A stretch of DNA of 64,000 nt from an uncultured Muribaculaceae bacterium (GTDB taxonomy: Bacteria > Bacteroidota > Bacteroidia > Bacteroidales > Muribaculaceae), in NCBI GenBank assembly GCA_947629175.1, contig CANRCT010000002.1, positions 1 through 64,000 on the forward strand, read 5' to 3'. Below, one piece after another: positions 1-7,909 of this stretch (positions within the stretch are counted from its first letter, which is position 1; the number at the start of each line of letters is the position of its first letter). The notes below the pieces were generated by a model. It had not been told where the DNA came from. It saw only the letters and a program-made list of their open reading frames with translations, and did no database searches. The position numbers and the translations under genes are program-made.

Positions 1-73
1 GAAAGTTGCTTATCTGTTGCTTATTGATAAAATAAAAATAGCTGAAAATCAAACGATTAACAGCTATTTGCTG

Positions 74-154
74 TGCCCAGAACAGGACTCGAACCTGCAC
101 GCCTCGCAGCACTCGCACCTGAAACGAGCGCGTCTACCATTCCGCCACCTGGGC
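74..154 (-). tRNA. tRNA-Leu (anticodon CAG)
   Basis: Reverse complement GCCCAGGTGGCGGAATGGTAGACGC...CTCGTTTCAGGTGCGAG...GGTTCGAGTCCTGTTCTGGGCA: acceptor stem pairs, TTCGAGTC T-arm, anticodon loop TTCAGGT. Confidence 0.95.
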
Positions 155-188
155 ATTAAAGTTTTTATTGCGGATCCAACATATGAAA

Positions 189-234
189 CGATATCAATTC
201 AACTTATGGCTTAACGATATCAATTCGACTTATG
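189..234. repeat. Two 20-bp direct repeats (cgatatcaattcRacttatg), 26-bp period
   Basis: cgatatcaattcaacttatg at 189-208 and cgatatcaattcgacttatg at 215-234, one mismatch. Confidence 0.85.
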
Positions 235-303
235 TCGAGATCCAAGAAAATGATTATCGAGTAATCATTATAGGATCAAAGCCCCCTCTGGGGTTTTGCG
301 CTG

Positions 304-335
304 CAAAGTTATGACAAATATTTCAACTGTGCAAA
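304..335 (-). promoter_or_regulatory. Bacteroidota primary-sigma promoter (TTTG-N20-TAACTTTG) directed towards tRNA-Leu
   Basis: Minus strand: TTTG at 335-332, 20-nt spacer, TAACTTTG at 311-304; matches the -33/-7 consensus. Confidence 0.65.
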
Positions 336-495
336 TTTAATTTTTGGCCAAGAGGTATAAAACACGAGGATAATGTGATTAAGCCGTGTGAAACACATTT
401 ATATTTCACTTATTCACAATAAATTACACACAAAACAATCTCGCAGCCTTATACAAGATAATTTTATTACGAATTAGTAGATCTTTAATTTGCGC

Positions 496-591
496 CTTTC
501 AATCTCACAGGCTTCCAATCTCACCAACTTTCAATCTCACCAACTTTCAATCTCATCGACTTTCAATCTCATCGGCTTCCAATCTCACAGG
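496..591. repeat. 16-bp tandem repeat, 6 units (CTTYCAATCTCAYNRR)
   Basis: Consecutive units: ctttcaatctcacagg, cttccaatctcaccaa, ctttcaatctcaccaa, ctttcaatctcatcga, ctttcaatctcatcgg, cttccaatctcacagg. Confidence 0.92.
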
Positions 592-692
592 CCAGTCACA
601 TTATATTTTATACATATTAGCGGATCGTGGATTTGCGTTTCCCAATCTCACCGGCCATATACATAAGAATTTCAACATCGGGCAGGTGAAAT

Positions 693-736
693 ATTTAATG
701 GAAATCTCATGGGTATTTAATGGAAATCACATGGGA
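693..736. repeat. 22-bp tandem duplication (atttaatggaaatcWcatggg)
   Basis: atttaatggaaatctcatgggt (693-714) followed directly by atttaatggaaatcacatggga (715-736). Confidence 0.85.
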
Positions 737-900
737 AATAGCGGCTGAGAGAGGCAAATCATGAGCCGATATGCGACTTGTTTAACTGTTAAAAGCGCGT
801 CACCGACCCCGGAAGGCGATAAACAGCCGAGGTGACATCAATTTTTTTTCGTAACTTCGCAAAAATTCAAATCAATTGTATAAAATTTATTTCTACTGCA

Positions 901-1245
901 ATGAGTGTGAATAAAGTGATACTCGTCGGCAACGTCGGCCAGGATCCGGAGATCCGCTATGTGGAGAAACGTCCGGTCGCTGAAATGTCGCTGGCTACTA
1001 CCGAACGGGGTTACCGGACGTCTTCTGGAGTAGATATTCCTGAACGGACGGAATGGCATCGGCTGATCATGTGGGACTCGGCTGCCGACACTGCGGAAAA
1101 ATATATCCGCAAAGGCACCAAGCTTTTCGTCGAAGGGAAGCTCCGGACGCGCACATGGGTTGACCGAACAGGCATTTCGCGCAAAGTCACAGAGGTTTAT
1201 GTAGATAATTTTGACATCCTGTCGCGTCCGCAAAGCCAACAATGA
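901..1245 (+). CDS. ssb: Single-stranded DNA-binding protein
   Basis: MSVNKVILVGNVGQDPEIRY...ERTEWHRLIMWDSAADTAEKYIRKGTKLFVEGKLRTRTW is the SSB OB-fold pattern. ORF track start 832 is too long; internal ATG at 901 preferred. Confidence 0.93.
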   Translation: MSVNKVILVGNVGQDPEIRYVEKRPVAEMSLATTERGYRTSSGVDIPERTEWHRLIMWDSAADTAEKYIRKGTKLFVEGKLRTRTWVDRTGISRKVTEVYVDNFDILSRPQSQQ

Positions 1246-1292
1246 CATTTCTGACAAATAAAAAACAATAAACCAATACACATAGCAAGTCA

Positions 1293-3293
1293 ATGAAAGA
1301 CAACGAAAAAGAGGTTTCGGCCGAGATCTACGCTACGGCCGATCCTGTGGAATTGCCTGAAAACGCGTTCCGCGAACTGGGTGCCGATGAGCATTACCGC
1401 CCGATCATGCACCCTGCCCATGACTATAAGGAGGTGACACCCTATTCCGTAGGGATGGGCCTTCTGCTGGCAGTCATTTTCAGTGCGGCAGCCGCCTATC
1501 TCGGCCTGAGAGTAGGCCAGGTATTCGAAGCTGCCATCCCCATAGCAATTATTGCAGTTGGGCTTTCGAGCGCGCTGAAAAAGGATGGCGCTCTCGGACA
1601 GAACGTGATAATCCAGTCGATCGGAGCATGCTCGGGAGTGATTGTGGCCGGAGCCATATTCACTCTTCCGTCACTGTTCATCCTCCAGAGCAACTACCCT
1701 GACATTACGGTAGATTTTCTGGAAATATTCCTGAGCTCATTACTGGGAGGCGTGCTCGGCATATTGTTCTTCATACCCTTCCGCAAATATTTCGTAAAGG
1801 ACATGCACGGCAAGTATCCCTTCCCGGAGGCCACGGCCACCACACAGGTGCTTGCCAGCGGCCAGGGAACGGGCAAGGGGAGCCGCGCACAGGCGCGCCT
1901 GCTCGTTGTCGCATCGCTCATCGGCGGCGTTTACGATTATATCGTGTCGACATTCGGCTTCTGGGCCGAACAGGTATCCACGGCATTCTGCGGGTGGGGA
2001 GCCGCCCTTGCCGACAAATTCAAGATCGTGGTGAGCTGCAACACCGGCGCCGCCCTGCTCGGGCTTGGATACATTGTCGGACTCAAATATGCTTTCGTCA
2101 TATTCGCCGGGTCGGCATTCGTGTGGTGGGTGATCCTCCCGCTCATGGGCACATACGGCGCACCTGAGATCACAGCTCTGTCGCCCGACGCCCTGTTTGC
2201 CGACTACGCCCGTCTCATCGGCATCGGTGGCATCGCAATGGCCGGAGTGATCGGCATCATCAAATCATGGGGAATCATAGTCCAGGCAGCCGGTCTGGCA
2301 GGCCGCGAGTTCAAGGGCGGCAAGAGCGACCGCAAGCCCATACGCTGGCAGGCCGATCTCTCGATGAAGCATGTAGTGTTCTATATCGTCATCGCTCTGG
2401 TGGCAGTCCTTGCATTTTTCTGGGCGGGTGTGCTCCACAATTTCTGGCAGGCGCTCGTGGCCTGGATCGTTGTGACAGTGATCGCATTCCTCTTCACAAC
2501 AGTAGCCGCGAATGCCATAGCCATTGTGGGCACCAATCCGGTATCGGGAATGACTCTCATGACCCTTATCGTCGCATCAGCCATATTCGTGGCTGTAGGC
2601 ATCAGCGGCACCTCCGGCATAGTGGCCTCGATGGTGATCGGCGGAGTGGTCTGCACCGCCCTGTCGATGGCCGGCGGATTTGTCACCGACCTCAAGATCG
2701 GCTACTGGCTCGGCTCCACCCCGCGCAAGCAGGAAAGCTGGAAATTTGTCGGCACACTGGTATCGGCCGCCACTGTCGGAGGCGTCATACTGCTGCTCAA
2801 CGACGTTTACGGTTTCAGTGGCCCCAACGCCCTTGTCGCTCCGCAGGCCAATGCCATGGCCAAGGTGATCGAACCGATCATGATGGGCGGAGAGACCCCT
2901 TGGATGCTCTACATCGCCGGAGCTGTCCTCGCCGTGCTGCTCAACTGGCTCGGCGTCCCCGCGCTCGCATTCTGCCTCGGCATGTTCATCCCCATGCAGC
3001 TCAATGCTCCCCTGCTTGTGGGCGGCGCTATAGCATGGTTCGTAAGCACCCGCTCGGCTGACAAGGCGCTCAATGACGCGCGCCGCGACCGGGGCACACT
3101 CATAGCCTCGGGACTCATAGCCGGCGGAGCCCTCTTCGGAGTATTCGCAGCCCTGACGCGATTCGCAGGATTTGAATACGTCAACACGATGCCGACCTCG
3201 CTGACACAGGGTCTCGGCATCGCCATATATGCAGCACTCATCATCTATCTCGCATGGCAGAGCATGAAAGCTCGCCCAGCTTCCGACAGATAA
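1293..3293 (+). CDS. OPT family oligopeptide transporter
   Basis: 666 aa polytopic protein; YSVGMGLLLAVIFSAAAAYLGLRVGQVFEAAIPIAI and KYPFPEATATTQVL are OPT family motifs. Confidence 0.9.
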   Translation: MKDNEKEVSAEIYATADPVELPENAFRELGADEHYRPIMHPAHDYKEVTPYSVGMGLLLAVIFSAAAAYLGLRVGQVFEAAIPIAIIAVGLSSALKKDGALGQNVIIQSIGACSGVIVAGAIFTLPSLFILQSNYPDITVDFLEIFLSSLLGGVLGILFFIPFRKYFVKDMHGKYPFPEATATTQVLASGQGTGKGSRAQARLLVVASLIGGVYDYIVSTFGFWAEQVSTAFCGWGAALADKFKIVVSCNTGAALLGLGYIVGLKYAFVIFAGSAFVWWVILPLMGTYGAPEITALSPDALFADYARLIGIGGIAMAGVIGIIKSWGIIVQAAGLAGREFKGGKSDRKPIRWQADLSMKHVVFYIVIALVAVLAFFWAGVLHNFWQALVAWIVVTVIAFLFTTVAANAIAIVGTNPVSGMTLMTLIVASAIFVAVGISGTSGIVASMVIGGVVCTALSMAGGFVTDLKIGYWLGSTPRKQESWKFVGTLVSAATVGGVILLLNDVYGFSGPNALVAPQANAMAKVIEPIMMGGETPWMLYIAGAVLAVLLNWLGVPALAFCLGMFIPMQLNAPLLVGGAIAWFVSTRSADKALNDARRDRGTLIASGLIAGGALFGVFAALTRFAGFEYVNTMPTSLTQGLGIAIYAALIIYLAWQSMKARPASDR

Positions 3294-4591
3294 AGCCGCT
3301 GCTCGGCAACATCGTCGCCCTCTCGCTGCCCTCGATAGCAAGCAATCTTGTCACTCCGCTGCTCGGCATGACAGATGTGGCTATCGCGGGGCACATGGGG
3401 GGCGCCGTGTTTTTAGCCGCCATAGCCGTCGGAGGCAACATGTTCAATCTGCTCTACTGGCTCTTCGGTTTCCTCCGCATGGGCTCAAGCGGCCTGACGG
3501 CCCAGGCCTATGGAGCCGGCGACGCCGTCAGGCAGGCAAAAGTCCTTTTTCAGGCGCTTTCAGTTGCCGGCGCTCTCAGTCTGATCTTCATTTTATTCCA
3601 GCATCCTCTGTGCTCACTGCTTCTTGACCTCATGGAAGTAGAAAGCGATGCCAGAACTATGGCCGGGGAATACTTCATGCTGCTGATATGGGGAGCTCCG
3701 GCAGTACTGGGATCTTTCGTGACTACCGGATGGTTTTTAGGCATGCAGAACGCGCGGATCACCATGTGGATATCCACGCTTACGGTTGCCGTCAATATCG
3801 CAGCAAGCCTGATACTTGCGGTGGCGATGCATCTCGGCATCAAAGGGCTTGCGATCGGAACACTCGTAGCCCAGTGGAGCGGATTCCTGACGGCCATCGC
3901 TGTATGCAAACTCAAATACAATATCAGATTTCCGGACGTAAAGACCATCTTTGCCGGAAACGGAATGCTGCGTTTCTTCCGCATAAATACCGACATATTC
4001 CTGCGCACGCTGTGTCTCGTGGGCGTCACTCTATGGTTCACCCGCACAGGTGCAAGCCAGGGCGATGAGGTGCTGGCCGCCAACGCCCTGCTCCTTCAGC
4101 TCTTCACCCTGTTCAGCTTCTTTATGGATGGCTTTGCATTCTCAGCCGAAGCAATATGCGGACGGCTTTCAGGCGCAGGCGACCTACGGACACTCCGTCT
4201 GGCCATCAGACTTTTAGTGCTTACATCCTCCATACTGGCGATCATCTTCACGATAATCTACGCCACCCTTGGCACTCCCCTTTTGCAACTGCTGTGCGAT
4301 GACATGCCGACACTGCAAACAGCCAGAGAATATGCCGTATGGGCATTCACCATTCCCATGGCCGGCTTCATGGCATTCGTCTACGACGGCATATTTATCG
4401 GCCTGACAGCTACCCGGTCGATGCTGCTGTCAATGGCATGCGCCACAGCTGTCTACTTTTCAGTATACATGCTTGCGTGGCCGTCGATGCACAACCACGG
4501 CCTGTGGCTTGCCTTCATATGCTATCTGTTCACGCGCGGACTCTTGCTCGCACTGCTGCTTGCCAGAGGATCACGCGGACATGTGGCCTGA
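3254..4591 (+). CDS. MATE family efflux transporter
   Basis: LPSIASNLVTPLLGMTDVAIAGHMGGAVFLAAIAVGGNMFNLLYWLFGFLRMGSSGLTAQAYGA: MATE/DinF-like. Overlaps the OPT gene by 40 bp. Confidence 0.9.
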   Translation: MAEHESSPSFRQIKPLLGNIVALSLPSIASNLVTPLLGMTDVAIAGHMGGAVFLAAIAVGGNMFNLLYWLFGFLRMGSSGLTAQAYGAGDAVRQAKVLFQALSVAGALSLIFILFQHPLCSLLLDLMEVESDARTMAGEYFMLLIWGAPAVLGSFVTTGWFLGMQNARITMWISTLTVAVNIAASLILAVAMHLGIKGLAIGTLVAQWSGFLTAIAVCKLKYNIRFPDVKTIFAGNGMLRFFRINTDIFLRTLCLVGVTLWFTRTGASQGDEVLAANALLLQLFTLFSFFMDGFAFSAEAICGRLSGAGDLRTLRLAIRLLVLTSSILAIIFTIIYATLGTPLLQLLCDDMPTLQTAREYAVWAFTIPMAGFMAFVYDGIFIGLTATRSMLLSMACATAVYFSVYMLAWPSMHNHGLWLAFICYLFTRGLLLALLLARGSRGHVA

Positions 4592-5253
4592 AACTCTTTG
4601 CGATACCAGGGTGTGGAGTAAGCCAGGTCAAGAAAATCGCGTCTGCTCCATTTCAGCTCCGACAATGCCGTCATGTCCACCGCCAACGGCTTTATATCAG
4701 GAACAAAAACGGCATTTGACGAAGAGATCACCTCGCGCGCTTTTTCGCTGCCGTTGCCGAAGAACAATACCGGCCCCTGCGCCAGATACTCCCCGTAGCT
4801 CGATGCATCGAGAATCAACGGCGCCGGCTGCATCAGAGGGGTCAGCGCCTGATCATAAACTGCCGTGAACACCTCCATCCGGCGTGCATCAATCATAGGA
4901 GCATATAAAGCACCTTCGGGATAATCGCCCGTAGAAAACATCACTGCGACAGCCAACAGCTGGAGCGTGTCAACCCCTATCAGCGGAAGACCCATGGCGT
5001 AAGCCAGACCTTTGGCCTCCGACAGCCCTATGCGCAGCCCTGTATAACTGCCGGGCCCCATCGATACGGCCACAGCGTCGAGATTCAGCTCAAGCTCCCG
5101 AAGGCGGTCAAGACAATCCTTGATAAACGAGCTCAGGAGCGTCGCATGATTGCGCTGCTCGAATTCTTCGCGGTGGCACAGAACTGTCCCTTCTGCCGAC
5201 AGAGCCACCGAGCAAACCTCCGTAGAAGTATCGATATTAAGTATTACAGCCAT
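4522..5253 (-). CDS. tsaB: tRNA threonylcarbamoyladenosine biosynthesis protein TsaB
   Basis: MAVILNIDTSTEVCSVALS...VSMGPGSYTGLRIGLSEAKGLAYAMGLPLIGVDTL: TsaB hallmark. TAACTTTG at 5280-5273 upstream. Confidence 0.95.
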   Translation of the reverse strand: MAVILNIDTSTEVCSVALSAEGTVLCHREEFEQRNHATLLSSFIKDCLDRLRELELNLDAVAVSMGPGSYTGLRIGLSEAKGLAYAMGLPLIGVDTLQLLAVAVMFSTGDYPEGALYAPMIDARRMEVFTAVYDQALTPLMQPAPLILDASSYGEYLAQGPVLFFGNGSEKAREVISSSNAVFVPDIKPLAVDMTALSELKWSRRDFLDLAYSTPWYRKEFQATCPRDPLASSSASKSPRVNR

Positions 5254-5337
5254 TTTCTTAAAATATTTACTGCAAAGTTACGCTATTTCGAGCTTAAATC
5301 GTAAATTTGTGACAAATTATATAGTCTTCAATCAAAT

Positions 5338-6213
5338 ATGCTGCTATCAATGACAGGTTTCGGCAAATCGGTTGTCGAAATAAAAAACAAGAAAATCACC
5401 GTCGAGATCAAATCGCTCAACAGCAAACAGCTCGACATGTCGCTTCATGTGCCATCACTCTACCGCGAGGTAGAGCTGGAATTGCGCAACCGTCTGGCGC
5501 GTAAGATCGAAAGAGGGAAAATCGAAGCGGTAGTGAGCGCCGAAAGCATTGACAACGACTCAACCACGCAATTCAATCTTCCACTCATCAAGGCCTATAA
5601 ACAGAGTCTGGAGGATATAGCTTACAGTTTGGGCGTGGCGGCGCCGGCCGACTGGCTTCCTCTCCTCATGCGTCTGCCCGACATAATGAAAGCCGAACCG
5701 TCAGCCGAAGCAGATAAAGCCGAGACCGAAGCATTGATGAGCGCGGCCGAGGCAGCAGCCGACGCACTCGTGGAATACCGCCGCGCCGAGGGGCGGAAAC
5801 TTGAAGAATTCTTCACTCTGCGCATAAACCGTATTGAGGCTCTGCTTGCTGAAGTGCCCCGCTATGAAAATGAACGTGTCAGCAAGATACGTGCCCGGAT
5901 AGAAGACAATCTAAGCAAGCTTGAACAGGTAGAGGTAGATCTTGGCCGTCTGGAACAGGAAATGATCTATTATATTGAAAAACTCGATATCAACGAAGAG
6001 AAGCAACGCCTAAAGCAGCACCTTGCATATTTTATGGAAACTCTGAACGGCGAGCCCGGACAGGGCAAGAAACTCGGATTCATCAGTCAGGAAATGGGAC
6101 GGGAAATCAATACGCTCGGCTCAAAGAGCAACCATGCCGAACTGCAGCGCCTTGTGGTGAAGATGAAGGACGAGCTTGAACAGATAAAGGAGCAGGTGCT
6201 CAACGTGCTGTAA
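5338..6213 (+). CDS. YicC/YloC family endoribonuclease
   Basis: MLLSMTGFGKSVVEIKNKKITVEIKSLNSKQLDMSLHVPSLYREVELELRNRL...EMGREINTLGSKSNHAELQRLVVKMKDELEQIKEQVLNVL. Confidence 0.93.
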   Translation: MLLSMTGFGKSVVEIKNKKITVEIKSLNSKQLDMSLHVPSLYREVELELRNRLARKIERGKIEAVVSAESIDNDSTTQFNLPLIKAYKQSLEDIAYSLGVAAPADWLPLLMRLPDIMKAEPSAEADKAETEALMSAAEAAADALVEYRRAEGRKLEEFFTLRINRIEALLAEVPRYENERVSKIRARIEDNLSKLEQVEVDLGRLEQEMIYYIEKLDINEEKQRLKQHLAYFMETLNGEPGQGKKLGFISQEMGREINTLGSKSNHAELQRLVVKMKDELEQIKEQVLNVL

Positions 6214-6255
6214 ATCATTTTCCAGAATATCACTACACCTCATCATGCACATATC

Positions 6256-6825
6256 ATGGAAGGCAAGATCATAATCGTCAGCGCCCCCTCGGGCTGCGGC
6301 AAATCCACCATTATCAACCGTCTCCTGCAAAAAAGAGAGATCGACATGGAGTTTTCAGTCTCGGCCACAAACCGCCCTCCGAGAGAAGGAGAGACCCACG
6401 GCATCAACTACTGGTTCTTATCCGACGAAGAGTTCAGAAAAGCGATAGCCGACGACAATTTTGTCGAATATGAAGAAGTATATCCGGGGCGCTTTTACGG
6501 CACTCTCAAAAGCGAAGTCGAACGCCGTTGCCGCGAGGGTCATAACGTAGTGCTCGACATCGATGTCAAAGGCGGAGTGAACGTAAAACGCATGTATGGC
6601 GACCGTGCGATCGCCCTTTTTATCGAACCGCCAAGCATCGAAGCATTGCGCTCCCGTCTGGAAGGGCGCGGCACCGAGACGCCCGAAGCTATTGAACAAC
6701 GTCTCGGCAAAGCCGAATACGAACTCTCGTTCGCGCCGGCCTACGATGTGAGGATAGTCAACGACGATCTCGACAAGGCCGTGAACGACACCGACCGCGC
6801 CATCAAACAGTTTGTCAACTCATGA
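6256..6825 (+). CDS. gmk: Guanylate kinase
   Basis: GKIIIVSAPSGCGKSTI P-loop, SVSATNRPPREGETHGINYWF, DIDVKGGVNVKR. Confidence 0.96.
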   Translation: MEGKIIIVSAPSGCGKSTIINRLLQKREIDMEFSVSATNRPPREGETHGINYWFLSDEEFRKAIADDNFVEYEEVYPGRFYGTLKSEVERRCREGHNVVLDIDVKGGVNVKRMYGDRAIALFIEPPSIEALRSRLEGRGTETPEAIEQRLGKAEYELSFAPAYDVRIVNDDLDKAVNDTDRAIKQFVNS

Positions 6826-7397
6826 CCGTAGGGCTGATGGGGGGATCATTCAATCCCGTCCATATCGGCCACATGATGGTGGCAAGCTATATGGCCCAAT
6901 ATGCCGGACTCGACGAGGTGTGGATGGTATTATCGCCACAGAATCCGCTTAAAGAAAGCGCTTCGCTGATAGATGACGGTCACCGGCTCCGGATGCTTGA
7001 AATAGCAGTGTCGGCCGACTGCCGATCAGGCATAAGGGTATGCGACGCCGAACTCTCACTTCCGCGCCCCTCATATACCATCGACACTCTGCGGCACCTC
7101 TCCGGCCGTTATCCGTCGACCGACTTCCGTATCATCACCGGGAGCGACAACTGGGCGCGGTTCAGCCAGTGGCGCGAAAGCGAAAGGATATTGTCGGACT
7201 ATGGCGTCATAGTCTATCCGAGGCCCGGATCTCCGGTCAGTGATCCCGTCAGTCCCGGCTGCCGCGTGGTCGACGCTCCCATGACGGAGATTTCAAGCAC
7301 GTTCATACGCCAAGCTCTGTCGCGGGGCGACGACATGGCTTATTTTCTTCCTGCCGGAGTATACGAATATATCAGACACAATCATTTATATGAGTAA
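6822..7397 (+). CDS. nadD: Nicotinate-nucleotide adenylyltransferase
   Basis: VGLMGGSFNPVHIGHMMVASYMAQYAGLDEVWMVLSPQNPLK...ISSTFIRQAL. Confidence 0.95.
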   Translation: MTVGLMGGSFNPVHIGHMMVASYMAQYAGLDEVWMVLSPQNPLKESASLIDDGHRLRMLEIAVSADCRSGIRVCDAELSLPRPSYTIDTLRHLSGRYPSTDFRIITGSDNWARFSQWRESERILSDYGVIVYPRPGSPVSDPVSPGCRVVDAPMTEISSTFIRQALSRGDDMAYFLPAGVYEYIRHNHLYE

Positions 7398-7908
7398 CAC
7401 CATTCTCAACAATAACGCGCTGGCGTTCATAGGACTCTGCAATGAATTCTGCAGTGCAGCTGAGGCCGCATCGGAGACGGAGCGGCAGGAATTTGTCGAC
7501 ACTATGCTCAGGCTACTGCCGAGAATCTATATAGCCGCATCCGATCTGCCGCACGACTCGCTTCAAGAGGACGCATACATCACCCCCGCACTCGACGAAG
7601 ACTACTATGAGTCCGTAAGACGGGCCATAGAAAACATCATGGGCCCTGACGATACGTATCTGGAGGTATTCGAAGAGGACATGAAATACTCCGACACCCC
7701 CATAGCGGCAAGCATATCGGAAGGACTTACCGACATATTCCAGTCGGTCTACAACTTCATTGAGATGATCAAGCCCGATCCCGTGGCGCTGGCTCCCGAA
7801 GCCCTCGCAGCCATGAAAGAGGATTTCGAAAGCTACTGGAGCCAGATACTCTGCAACAACCTGCGCGCGCTCAACAAACTCAAATATTCATCATCCGAAA
7901 TCGACTGA
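7390..7908 (+). CDS. DUF5063-like conserved protein of unknown function
   Basis: 172 aa acidic protein (NNALAFIGLCNEFCSAAEAASETERQEFVDTMLRLLPRIYIAASDLP) overlapping nadD; family name from recall. Confidence 0.6.
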   Translation: MSNTILNNNALAFIGLCNEFCSAAEAASETERQEFVDTMLRLLPRIYIAASDLPHDSLQEDAYITPALDEDYYESVRRAIENIMGPDDTYLEVFEEDMKYSDTPIAASISEGLTDIFQSVYNFIEMIKPDPVALAPEALAAMKEDFESYWSQILCNNLRALNKLKYSSSEID

Positions 7909-7909
7909 T

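Noticed and set aside
496-655. CRISPR-like array upstream of ssb
   Set aside because: Units are 16 bp and contiguous with no unique spacers, and no cas genes are present.
2267-3061. 264-aa plus-strand ORF and 2577-3341 minus 254-aa ORF
   Set aside because: Both lie inside the OPT transporter gene in other frames, with Arg/His- or Gly/Glu-rich, non-domain-like translations.
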